DNA of 64,000 nucleotides, from assembly GCA_943370295.1 (NCBI GenBank), contig CALRQL020000004.1:186001-250000 (forward strand), in the 5' to 3' direction. A model generated the notes under the pieces. That model did not search any database, was not told the origin of the DNA, and saw nothing but the letters and a program-made list of their open reading frames with translations. The position numbers were made by a program, and so were the translations under genes. The DNA comes from SB11 sp943370295 (GTDB lineage: Bacteria > Bacteroidota > Bacteroidia > UBA8524). This document shows, piece by piece, positions 31,567-39,192 of the stretch. Every line of letters begins with the position of its first letter. The first letter of the stretch is position 1.

Positions 31567-31944
31567 ATGGCAAGGATAGCAGGTATAGATTTACCAAAAA
31601 ACAAACGCGGTGAAATAGGTTTAACCTATGTGTATGGTATAGGCCGCACCAGTGCCCGCCGTATTTTAGAGGCCGGTAATATTGATTTGGGGAAAAAAGT
31701 ATCAGAATGGAACGATGAAGATTTGAACCATATCCGTACTTTTATTACAGACAATATTAAAGTGGAAGGCGAGCTTCGCTCAGAAGTGCAACTTAACATC
31801 AAACGTTTGATGGATATAGCTTGCTACCGTGGTTTGAGGCACAGGAAAGGACTTCCGTTGCGTGGTCAACGTACACGTACTAACTCACGTACCCGTAAAG
31901 GTAAGCGTAAGACTGTAGCCGGTAAGAAAAAGGCTACCAAGTAA
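31567..31944 (+). CDS. rpsM: 30S ribosomal protein S13
   Basis: 125 residues; head protein and intersubunit bridge. MARIAGIDLPKNKRGEIGLT, YVYGIGRTSARRILEAGNID, RGLRHRKGLPLRGQRTRTNS and the Lys-rich tail are diagnostic. Six nt after rpmJ. Confidence 0.98.
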   Translation: MARIAGIDLPKNKRGEIGLTYVYGIGRTSARRILEAGNIDLGKKVSEWNDEDLNHIRTFITDNIKVEGELRSEVQLNIKRLMDIACYRGLRHRKGLPLRGQRTRTNSRTRKGKRKTVAGKKKATK

Positions 31945-31972
31945 TAAATAAATAGTTGAAAGAAAGTAACTA

Positions 31973-32362
31973 ATGGCAACTAATAAAAAAACGGCAAAGA
32001 AAAGGGTAGTGCAAGTTGAGTCTCACGGACAGGCTCACATACAAGCTACCTTTAACAATATTATCATATCACTTACCAACCAAACCGGTCAGGTAGTATC
32101 ATGGGCTTCAGCCGGCAAAATGGGTTTTAAAGGTTCTAAAAAGAACACCCCTTATGCTGCTCAAACTGCAGCTCAAGATTGCGGTAAAGTGGCTTATGAT
32201 TTAGGTATGCGTAAGGTTGATGTGTTTGTTAAAGGTCCCGGTTCAGGTCGCGAGTCGGCTATCCGTACCCTTCAAACCGTAGGTATCGAAGTGATTTCTA
32301 TTAAAGATATTACTCCTATTCCTCATAATGGATGTCGTCCTCCAAAACGCCGCAGGATATAA
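31973..32362 (+). CDS. rpsK: 30S ribosomal protein S11
   Basis: 129 residues; platform protein near the E site. GQAHIQATFNNIIISLTNQT, GFKGSKKNTPYAAQTAAQDC and VKGPGSGRESAIRTLQTVGI, ending IPHNGCRPPKRRRI, are diagnostic. Confidence 0.98.
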   Translation: MATNKKTAKKRVVQVESHGQAHIQATFNNIIISLTNQTGQVVSWASAGKMGFKGSKKNTPYAAQTAAQDCGKVAYDLGMRKVDVFVKGPGSGRESAIRTLQTVGIEVISIKDITPIPHNGCRPPKRRRI

Positions 32363-32388
32363 TTTTTTAACCCGTAGAATAAGATACA

Positions 32389-32997
32389 ATGGCAAGATAT
32401 ATTGGACCCAAAAGCAAGATAGCAAGGAAATTTGGCGAAGCCATTTTTGGCCCAGACAAAGTTCTTGATAAACGTAATTACCCACCGGGACAACACGGAC
32501 AATCACGCCGTAAACCCAAAAAGTCGGAATACGCTATTCAGCTTATTGAGAAACAAAAAGCAAAGTATACCTATGGTATTCTTGAGCGTCAGTTTCGTGG
32601 TATTTTCCACAAAGCAAACGTTAAAGACGGTATCACCGGTGAAAACCTTTTGAAATTTTTAGAAGCAAGATTGGACAACACTGTTTTTCGTCTTGGCTTA
32701 GCTGCCAGCCGCAGCGGCGCACGCCAGTTGGTTGGTCATAAACACATTACTGTTAACGGTCATATCGTTAACATACCTTCGTACCAATTGAAGCCTGGTG
32801 ATGTAATCAGTGTTCGTGAGAAATCAAAATCTCTTGAAACAATTACTGATGCTCTTTCATCTGGTCGCAGCCGAAAATACAATTGGTTGGAGTGGGATAA
32901 CAACAGCATGACAGGTAGGTTTATGGCTTTTCCTGAGCGTGATCAAATCCCCGAAAATATTAAAGAGCAACTAATAGTGGAGTTGTACTCTAAGTAA
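32389..32997 (+). CDS. rpsD: 30S ribosomal protein S4
   Basis: 202 residues; primary assembly protein. MARYIGPKSKIARKFGEAIF and the NYPPGQHGQSRRKPKKSEYA stretch are the cysteine-free N-terminal type. The S4 RNA-binding domain (FLEARLDNTVFRLGLAASRS, ARQLVGHKHITVNGHIVNIP) is intact. Confidence 0.98.
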   Translation: MARYIGPKSKIARKFGEAIFGPDKVLDKRNYPPGQHGQSRRKPKKSEYAIQLIEKQKAKYTYGILERQFRGIFHKANVKDGITGENLLKFLEARLDNTVFRLGLAASRSGARQLVGHKHITVNGHIVNIPSYQLKPGDVISVREKSKSLETITDALSSGRSRKYNWLEWDNNSMTGRFMAFPERDQIPENIKEQLIVELYSK

Positions 32998-33020
32998 TCA
33001 CTAAACCCCTTTTAAGCCCC

Positions 33021-34013
33021 ATGGCAATACTTGCTTTTCAAAAACCTGATAAAGTTATAATGCACAAAGAAACTGACTTTTATGGTCAGTTTGAATTCCG
33101 CCCCCTTGAAAAAGGTTACGGGGTTACGATAGGAAATGCCCTTCGCAGAATTCTTCTTTCTTCGCTTGAAGGGTATGCTATCACCACTGTGAAAATACCC
33201 AGTGTTGACCACGAGTTTTCAAGCATCAAAGGTGTTGTTGAAGATGTTACTGAAATTGTGCTTAACCTGAAGCAGGTGAGGTTTAAAAAAGTTTCAGATG
33301 CCGGTGACAATGAAAAAATATTTGTTTCACTAAAAGGCAAAGAGCAATTTGTGGCCGGTGATATTAGCCGCTACACCAATGCTTTTGAAATTTTGAACCC
33401 TGATTTGGTAATTTGCAACATGGAGCCTTTTGTAAACCTTGAGATTGAACTTACGGTAAACAAAGGTCGTGGATACGTTCCTGCTGAAGAAAACAAACCC
33501 AAAGAGCACGTGATAGGTTTAATTCCTATCGATTCGATATACACTCCAATCAAAAACGTAAAATACCACGTTGACGATTTTAGGGTTGAACAACGTACCG
33601 ACTATGAAAAACTGATGATTGAGATTCAGACGGATGGTAGCGTTAGACCTGAAGAGGCGTTGAAAGAATCGGCTAAGATTTTGATACAACACTTTATGTT
33701 GTTCTCTGATGAGAATATCACTATCGACAGCCAAATTAAAGCTGCTCCTGTGGAAGTAGATGAGAACTTGTTGCACATGCGCAAGTTGCTTAAAACCCCA
33801 TTGGCTGATCTTGACCTTTCAGTACGTGCATACAACTGCTTGAAAGCTGCTGAGATTAAAACTTTGGGTGATTTGGTAAGTTACGACATTGCCGATTTGT
33901 TAAAGTTCCGCAACTTTGGTAAAAAATCTCTTACTGAGCTGGAAGAATTGGTAAGGGAGAAGAACCTTACTTTCGGTATGGACGTTGCAAAATATAAATT
34001 GAACGAAGATTAA
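33021..34013 (+). CDS. rpoA: DNA-directed RNA polymerase subunit alpha
   Basis: 330 residues. The N-terminal dimerisation domain carries FEFRPLEKGYGVTIGNALRR ILLSSLEGYA; the C-terminal domain (LDLSVRAYNCLKAAEIKTLG, LLKFRNFGKKSLTELEELVR) is the helix-hairpin-helix that binds UP elements and regulators. Lies between rpsD and rplQ as in the alpha operon. A GTTA iteron dyad fills the gap to rplQ. Confidence 0.98.
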   Translation: MAILAFQKPDKVIMHKETDFYGQFEFRPLEKGYGVTIGNALRRILLSSLEGYAITTVKIPSVDHEFSSIKGVVEDVTEIVLNLKQVRFKKVSDAGDNEKIFVSLKGKEQFVAGDISRYTNAFEILNPDLVICNMEPFVNLEIELTVNKGRGYVPAEENKPKEHVIGLIPIDSIYTPIKNVKYHVDDFRVEQRTDYEKLMIEIQTDGSVRPEEALKESAKILIQHFMLFSDENITIDSQIKAAPVEVDENLLHMRKLLKTPLADLDLSVRAYNCLKAAEIKTLGDLVSYDIADLLKFRNFGKKSLTELEELVREKNLTFGMDVAKYKLNED

Positions 34014-34019
34014 AATTTA

Positions 34020-34080
34020 GTTACCGGTTATCAGTTATGAGGTTATCACAATAACTGACTAACTTAAATAACCCAATAAC
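34020..34080. repeat. Dyad of GTTA/TAAC iterons between rpoA and rplQ
   Basis: GTTA occurs at 34020, 34027, 34034 and 34042 (steps 7, 7, 8); the complement TAAC then ends at 34055, 34063, 34072 and 34080 (steps 8, 9, 8). Four forward and four reversed copies form a symmetric block that can also fold (TCAGTTAT with ATAACTGA). It ends 10 nt before the rplQ ATG. Confidence 0.65.
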
Positions 34081-34090
34081 AAATAAAGAA

Positions 34091-34645
34091 ATGAGACACG
34101 GAAAAAAAGATAATCACTTGGGTCGTACCAAAGAGCACCGTAAGGCAATGTTGAATAACATGGCCAGCTCACTGATATTGCACAAGCGCATCAGTACAAC
34201 CTTAGCCAAGGCAAAAGAACTTCGCAAGTTTGTTGAGCCTTTGATTACAAAAGCAAAAGACAATACAACACACTCACGCCGCGTGGTGTTTGGCTACTTG
34301 CACGACAAGTATGCTGTGAAAGAACTTTTTGGCGAAGTTGCCGGTAAAATTGGCGACAGACCCGGTGGTTATACCCGTATTTTAAAAACCGGTAACCGTT
34401 TGGGTGATAACGCTGAAACTGCAATTATTGAATTAGTTGACTACAACGAATACATGTTGGCAGCTAAAGCTGATAAAGCAGGCAAAGGTAAAACACGTCG
34501 TAGCCGCAGAGGTACTGGTGCAACTGCTAAAACTGAAACTGCTGTTAAGGCCGAAACTAAGCCTGTAGTAGAAGAGGTTAAAGAAGAGACACCTGCTGTT
34601 GAGAACGCTCCTGAAAACAGCACTGAATCTGAAACCAAAGAGTAA
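34091..34645 (+). CDS. rplQ: 50S ribosomal protein L17 with acidic extension
   Basis: 184 residues. MRHGKKDNHLGRTKEHRKAM, LASSLILHKR-like NNMASSLILHKRISTTLAKA, and GDRPGGYTRILKTGNRLGDN identify L17. After about residue 122 a 60-residue extension follows: first basic (GKGKTRRSRRGTGAT), then Ala/Thr/Glu-rich and acidic, of the kind seen in Bacteroidota L17. It closes the ribosomal cluster and is followed by a terminator. Confidence 0.96.
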   Translation: MRHGKKDNHLGRTKEHRKAMLNNMASSLILHKRISTTLAKAKELRKFVEPLITKAKDNTTHSRRVVFGYLHDKYAVKELFGEVAGKIGDRPGGYTRILKTGNRLGDNAETAIIELVDYNEYMLAAKADKAGKGKTRRSRRGTGATAKTETAVKAETKPVVEEVKEETPAVENAPENSTESETKE

Positions 34646-34668
34646 GTATAAAATACTTATCGATATTT

Positions 34669-34700
34669 AAACCCCGCCGCAAGCGGGGTTTTCTTTTTTA
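34669..34700 (+). terminator. Terminator of the ribosomal cluster
   Basis: AAACCCCGC (34669-34677), loop CGCAA, GCGGGGTTT (34683-34691), then TTCTTTTTT. It lies 24 nt after the rplQ stop. Confidence 0.9.
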
Positions 34701-34705
34701 TATTC

Positions 34706-35530
34706 TTATGGTCTGGCATTGTTTAGCAAAAATGCCTTCTCTTCAAATGTTAAACTATCCAAAGTATCCGCTATTTCGATGCCTGTTTTCAATAAACCTT
34801 TGGGTTTTAGTATTCTGTCTGCCATTTTATGTGATAAAGCCATATGGCGGAAATAATACTCTGCAAACTTTTTGGGATTTTCAGCGGCCTTCTTAGCCTC
34901 ATTCCAAACCCTATTACGTTCCATGCGAAGCCCTTTTGCGGCTTGTTTAGATAGTTTGCGTATAGATTGACGTTTCCACTTCTTATCAGCCTTTAAATGC
35001 GGCATAATGTTCTCAAAGTAATCCGCTACAATTTTCTCGTGTATTTTGGCTACCAGTTTATAGTCTTTTTTGTTTGCCTTGGTAGGGGGGTGGGTTTTAA
35101 AAATATCGGTAAGTGCAAAAAATAAATCGTGCGTAATGTGCGCACTCATTGCCATAATCATTGGTGTTGCATAATGATTGGTGTGTTGTTGTGTATCAAG
35201 TGCTTGTTGCCAGCAGTAATTTGTTACTCCGCTGTTATTTAACGAATCAAAGTTTTTGAGAAAGTAATAACCAAAACGACCTTCAAGTTTTGCAATAAAA
35301 GCAGTGTCATTTAGCTTACCTGCCTTTGTGAGTGCTGAAACTCCTATTGATACCCTTTGGTATAGGCGGGCAAAATGATAATAACAGCTTTGTTGCTGTT
35401 GTTTGTTTTTTACTAAACTATCAAGTTTATGCCTAAACGTAGGGTAGTCATAAGTTTCTTGTGCGTTTAGCGCTGAGGTTGAAATATAAATGAGAAAGAA
35501 AAGTAAAACTGAGCCTTTGTTGATTTGCAT
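34706..35530 (-). CDS. DUF5995 family secreted protein, copy 1
   Basis: 274 residues with a signal peptide (MQINKGSVLLFFLIYISTSA, cut near LNA-QE). The body is all-helical with the DUF5995 signature in AMSAHITHDLFFALTDIF and the flanking YYFLKNFDSLNN and CWQQALDT. A paralogue lies immediately upstream on the same strand at 35570-36445; the two share layout, length and the (N/S)AHI-x2-DL motif, so they are tandem duplicates. The His/Asp motif hints at a metal or hydrolase-like site, but the family function is unknown. A Lys/Arg-rich region (KKWKRQSIRKLSKQAAKGLR) follows. Confidence 0.8.
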   Translation of the reverse strand: MQINKGSVLLFFLIYISTSALNAQETYDYPTFRHKLDSLVKNKQQQQSCYYHFARLYQRVSIGVSALTKAGKLNDTAFIAKLEGRFGYYFLKNFDSLNNSGVTNYCWQQALDTQQHTNHYATPMIMAMSAHITHDLFFALTDIFKTHPPTKANKKDYKLVAKIHEKIVADYFENIMPHLKADKKWKRQSIRKLSKQAAKGLRMERNRVWNEAKKAAENPKKFAEYYFRHMALSHKMADRILKPKGLLKTGIEIADTLDSLTFEEKAFLLNNARP

Positions 35531-35569
35531 TTAATTATAAAAGTACCAAAAATGAGCAAACTGTATTGC

Positions 35570-36445
35570 TTATTTTTTTGGAACAGGAGCCAGCATACTG
35601 ATTTTAGTGGCAAATGGTAAATTATCAAGTGATTTCATCATTTTAAAGCCTGTTTTGATAGGGAATTTTGGCTTAATGAACTGGATGGCATTTTTTTGTG
35701 CAAAGGCCATTTGCTTTTGGGTGATAGTAGCTAATTTTTCAGGGTGTGTTGCAGCTTCCAGCGCATTATTCCAGGTAATACGTAAGTATTTCTTCATTTG
35801 TTGCTTTACCCCATTTTTTCCTGTATTAATCAAAACACCTTCTAACCAATTAATTTTTGGGTCGGTTTTGATAAACACCTTCACAATGCGGTCTGTTTCT
35901 CGGGCGGATATTGTAAAAAACTCTTTTTGTGCTTTTTTAGCATTGTGGTTGGCAACGCCGTACTTGCCAAAATAGTCCAGCAAAATAAAATACAAATCGT
36001 TGTTAATGTGTGCATTGGTGCCCAATGCCAGCCATTGTACATACCCACAATTTTTACAATAGTTAGTATCCAACGCTGCCATCCAAGCATAAGGGACACT
36101 ATCGTTGTTTTGATAGGCCGTTAGAGCATTAAGATAATAGGCAGTAAAATTTTTTTGGATGTAATCGATCAACACACTATCGGTAAAGTGGCCTGTTGTA
36201 TTGGCTGCTTGTATTTCAACAAGCATGGTATTGTACAAGGCCGCAAAGTAGGTTATAGGGCTTTGGGTTGTGGTACCCTGTTGCACCACGCTATCAATTT
36301 TCTCAACCACTAGTTTACGAGCGGTAAGTTTAGAAGTTTGCTCAACAGTTGTTTGCGCTATTGATAAGCGGTTGGTGAGCATAATGAGTATAACAATTAT
36401 TATATTTTTCACAAGGTAAACAAAGTAGATTATATACTTAGTCAA
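35570..36445 (-). CDS. DUF5995 family secreted protein, copy 2
   Basis: 291 residues from ATG at 36445 (36382 also possible), with a hydrophobic leader ending near IAQTT. The signature LALGTNAHINNDLYFILLDYF, with WMAALDTN and FTAYYLNALTAYQN before it, places it in DUF5995. It is the upstream member of a tandem pair with the gene at 34706; the spacing is 39 nt, so the two may share a transcript. Function unknown. The pair interrupts the rplQ-carA-eno order usual in this phylum. Confidence 0.8.
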   Translation of the reverse strand: MTKYIIYFVYLVKNIIIVILIMLTNRLSIAQTTVEQTSKLTARKLVVEKIDSVVQQGTTTQSPITYFAALYNTMLVEIQAANTTGHFTDSVLIDYIQKNFTAYYLNALTAYQNNDSVPYAWMAALDTNYCKNCGYVQWLALGTNAHINNDLYFILLDYFGKYGVANHNAKKAQKEFFTISARETDRIVKVFIKTDPKINWLEGVLINTGKNGVKQQMKKYLRITWNNALEAATHPEKLATITQKQMAFAQKNAIQFIKPKFPIKTGFKMMKSLDNLPFATKISMLAPVPKK

Positions 36446-36498
36446 TCAATTAAACCCAAAACGTTGCATTTGGTTTTATTATATCGCACAAAAAAATG

Positions 36499-36506
36499 TA
36501 ATTTTG
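36499..36506 (+). promoter_or_regulatory. -7 element of carA
   Basis: TAATTTTG matches TAnnTTTG. A TTTG at 36469-36472 is 26 nt away, too far for a standard -33. The in-frame TTG at 36504 lies inside this element, which argues against it as a start. Confidence 0.5.
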
Positions 36507-36542
36507 CCCCCCAAAAAAGTAACATTGAGTACTATAAATAAA

Positions 36543-37622
36543 ATGCCATCCATCTTACTTCTTGAGGATGGAACTATATTCCACGGCACATCCATTGGCA
36601 AAGTGGGCACTACCACAGGCGAGATTTGTTTTAACACCGGAATGACTGGTTATCAGGAGGTGTTTACCGACCCTTCTTACTATGGCCAGATTTTGGTAAT
36701 GACAAGTGACCATATTGGTAACTACGGCGCAGCAGTAGAAGATGTAGAAAGCGATGAAATTATGATTGCCGGTTTGGTAGTTAAAAATTTCTCATACACC
36801 TTTTCTCGTAAACAGGCTAAATATTCATTACACGAGTATTTTACTGAGCATAACCTAACTGGTATTGCAGATGTAGATACCCGCCAGCTGGTGCGTCACA
36901 TTCGCCAAAAAGGAGCGATGAATGCCATTATATCTTCTGAAATATTGGATATAGATGAGTTGAAAGCCAAATTGGCCAAAGTACCTAACATGGCAGGTTT
37001 AGAGTTGTCGTCAAAAGTTACTACTCAACAACCCTACTTTTATGGCGATGAAAACGCAGCCCTTAAAGTGGCAGTGTTGGATTTGGGGGTAAAGAAAAAC
37101 ATTTTACGCTGCCTTGCAGAGCGAGGTTGCTACTTGAAAGTATTCCCGGCACAAACTCCTTATCAGGAAATGAAAGCATGGAACCCACACGGTTTCATGA
37201 TAAGCAACGGCCCCGGCGACCCCGCTGCAATGCCCTATGCAGTTGAAACCGTAAAACAAATACTGGACGCAAACGAAAAAACCTTTGGTATTTGCTTGGG
37301 TAATCAAGTTATGGGATTGGCCTGCGGTCTTAAAACCTTTAAAATGCACAACGGGCACAGGGGATTGAACCATCCAGTGAAAAACCTTCAAACGGGCCGT
37401 GCCGAAATAACCAGCCAAAACCACGGTTTTGCAATTGAAGGGGATAACGTAAGCGACAGCCCTGTTGAAGTAACGCACGTACACTTGAATGATAACACAG
37501 TGGCCGGTATACGCGTAAAAGGTAAAAATGCCTTTGCAGTGCAATACCACCCTGAAAGTAGCCCCGGTCCGCACGATAGCCGCTACTTGTTTGATGACTT
37601 TATTGCAATGATGGCTAAATAA
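36543..37622 (+). CDS. carA: Carbamoyl-phosphate synthase small subunit
   Basis: 359 residues from ATG at 36543. The N-terminal domain has LLLEDGTIFHGTSIGKVGTT and GEICFNTGMTGYQEVFTDPS. The C-terminal class I glutamine amidotransferase has the nucleophile C251 in GICLGNQ and the QYHPES motif with H336 and E338. It supplies ammonia to CarB for arginine and pyrimidine synthesis; carB is not in this window. The frame reaches a TTG at 36504, but that lies in the promoter. A long imperfect hairpin separates it from eno. Confidence 0.96.
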   Translation: MPSILLLEDGTIFHGTSIGKVGTTTGEICFNTGMTGYQEVFTDPSYYGQILVMTSDHIGNYGAAVEDVESDEIMIAGLVVKNFSYTFSRKQAKYSLHEYFTEHNLTGIADVDTRQLVRHIRQKGAMNAIISSEILDIDELKAKLAKVPNMAGLELSSKVTTQQPYFYGDENAALKVAVLDLGVKKNILRCLAERGCYLKVFPAQTPYQEMKAWNPHGFMISNGPGDPAAMPYAVETVKQILDANEKTFGICLGNQVMGLACGLKTFKMHNGHRGLNHPVKNLQTGRAEITSQNHGFAIEGDNVSDSPVEVTHVHLNDNTVAGIRVKGKNAFAVQYHPESSPGPHDSRYLFDDFIAMMAK

Positions 37623-37629
37623 AAGCAAT

Positions 37630-37693
37630 TAGCTTTTGGCTGAAAGCCTTTAGCAGGTTTTAAGCATTCAACCGCTAAAAGCCAAATGCTAAC
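37630..37693 (+). repeat. Large bulged hairpin between carA and eno
   Basis: TTAGCTTTTGGCT (37630-37642) pairs with AGCCAAATGCTAA near 37680-37692, and inside it TTTAGCAGGTT pairs with AACCGCTAAA. The left arm carries an extra GAAAGCC. It may terminate or process the carA transcript; no T-run follows. Confidence 0.5.
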
Positions 37694-37710
37694 TGCTGTT
37701 CTAACAACTT

Positions 37711-37730
37711 AATAACGAATAACCGATAAC
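37711..37730 (-). repeat. Three GTTAT heptads directly before eno
   Basis: AATAACG AATAACC GATAAC: TAAC ends at 37716, 37723 and 37730, a strict 7-nt step, 3 nt before the eno ATG. Read on the minus strand these are GTTATCG, GTTATTC, GTTATT, like the iterons at 34020. Confidence 0.55.
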
Positions 37731-37733
37731 TAT

Positions 37734-39023
37734 ATGAGTTTAATAGCTAAAGTTCTTGCCCGTCAAATAATTGACTCACGCGGTAACCCAACAGTGGAAG
37801 CCGAAGTAATTACCAATAGCGGTGCTGTTGGCCGTGCTGCTGTTCCTTCGGGAGCCTCAACAGGTATTCACGAAGCCGTTGAATTGCGCGACGGTGACAA
37901 GAGTGTTTACATGGGCAAAGGTGTAACCAAAGCTGTGCAACACGTTAATAATGAAATTAACGATGCGTTGCAGGGGATGTATATTTTCGACCAGAACGAG
38001 ATTGACCGTGTAATGCTTGATTTAGACGGTACAGATAACAAAGGTAAATTGGGTGCAAACTCAATATTGGCAGTATCAATGGCTTGCGCACGTGCAGCAG
38101 CTGAAGATTGCGGAATGCCTTTGTACCGTTATGTTGGCGGGGTTAATGCAAACACATTGCCCATACCGTTGATGAATATTTTGAACGGTGGAGCCCATGC
38201 GGATAATAGTATCGATTTTCAGGAGTTTATGATTATGCCTGTAAATGCTCCTACATTTAGCGAAAGCTTGCGTATGGGGATTGAAGTGTTTCATCACCTG
38301 AAAATGGTGTTGAAGAAAAAAGGCTATAGCACCAACGTAGGTGATGAAGGTGGTTTTGCACCGGATATTAAGAGCAACGAAGAGGCTATTGAAACAGTAT
38401 TAACTGCTATTGAAGCCGCCGGATACAAACCCGGTAAAGACATTTGGGTGGCTATGGATGCTGCCAGCAGCGAAATGTATGACGCCAAAACAGGCTTGTA
38501 CAAATTCCATAAATCAGACAATAAAGAACTTACTTCAAGCGAGATGGTAAGTTTTTGGAAAGACTGGACCAGCAAATACCCGATTGTTTCTATAGAAGAC
38601 GGTTTGGCTGAAGATGACTGGAAGGGATGGAAAGAATTGACTGAAACTATTGGAAACAAAGTGCAGTTGGTGGGTGATGATTTGTTTGTAACCAACGTTA
38701 AACGTTTGCAAAAGGGTATTAGCGAGGGTATAGCTAACAGTATATTGGTGAAGGTGAACCAAATTGGAAGCATTACTGAAACAATAGATGCCATTAACCT
38801 TGCCAGCAGAAATTCATACACCAATGTAATGAGTCACCGTAGTGGCGAAACCGAAGATACTACCATTGCTGATTTGGCGGTAGCGATGAACAGCGGACAG
38901 ATAAAAACCGGTAGTGCCAGCCGTACTGACAGGATTGCAAAATACAACCAGTTGTTACGCATTGAACAAGACTTAGGAACCCAAGCCCGCTTTTTGGGAA
39001 TGGACTTTAAGTATGTGAAATAA
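37734..39023 (+). CDS. eno: Enolase
   Basis: 429 residues, the glycolytic 2-phosphoglycerate dehydratase. VLARQIIDSRGNPTVEAEVI, GAVGRAAVPSGASTGIHEAV, GDEGGFAPD and the catalytic-lysine region SILVKVNQIGSITETIDAIN, with SHRSGETEDTTIADLAVAMN, are all present. Mg ligands (D, E, D) sit in their usual contexts. It follows carA, as commonly in Bacteroidota, and ends at a strong terminator. Its usual neighbour ftsB lies 13 kb further on and on the other strand. Confidence 0.98.
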   Translation: MSLIAKVLARQIIDSRGNPTVEAEVITNSGAVGRAAVPSGASTGIHEAVELRDGDKSVYMGKGVTKAVQHVNNEINDALQGMYIFDQNEIDRVMLDLDGTDNKGKLGANSILAVSMACARAAAEDCGMPLYRYVGGVNANTLPIPLMNILNGGAHADNSIDFQEFMIMPVNAPTFSESLRMGIEVFHHLKMVLKKKGYSTNVGDEGGFAPDIKSNEEAIETVLTAIEAAGYKPGKDIWVAMDAASSEMYDAKTGLYKFHKSDNKELTSSEMVSFWKDWTSKYPIVSIEDGLAEDDWKGWKELTETIGNKVQLVGDDLFVTNVKRLQKGISEGIANSILVKVNQIGSITETIDAINLASRNSYTNVMSHRSGETEDTTIADLAVAMNSGQIKTGSASRTDRIAKYNQLLRIEQDLGTQARFLGMDFKYVK

Positions 39024-39058
39024 TATTGTAAATTTATCTCGTAGATTATTGAAATTAT

Positions 39059-39095
39059 AAGCCCCTTGCATGCTTGCAAGGGGCTTTTTTGTTTT
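39059..39095 (+). terminator. Terminator after eno
   Basis: AAGCCCCTTGCA (39059-39070), loop TGCT, TGCAAGGGGCTT (39075-39086) followed by TTTTGTTTTTT. Confidence 0.92.
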
Positions 39096-39133
39096 TTGTA
39101 GGTGTTTGTAAATAAAAGTTTTACAAGTGAGAT

Positions 39134-39163
39134 GTTGTATTTGGTAACAATTTGTTAATATTG
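39134..39163 (+). promoter_or_regulatory. Candidate promoter of the cysteine-rich T9SS protein
   Basis: -33 GTTG at 39134-39137, 18 nt, and TAATATTG at 39156-39163 (one mismatch from TAnnTTTG). The ATG is at 39193. Confidence 0.45.
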
Positions 39164-39192
39164 TTATATCAATCTAACCTTATTGCATTATT

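Noticed and set aside
36504..36542. TTG start for carA, adding 13 residues
   Set aside because: The TTG lies inside the -7 element; the 13 residues are not in the CarA family.
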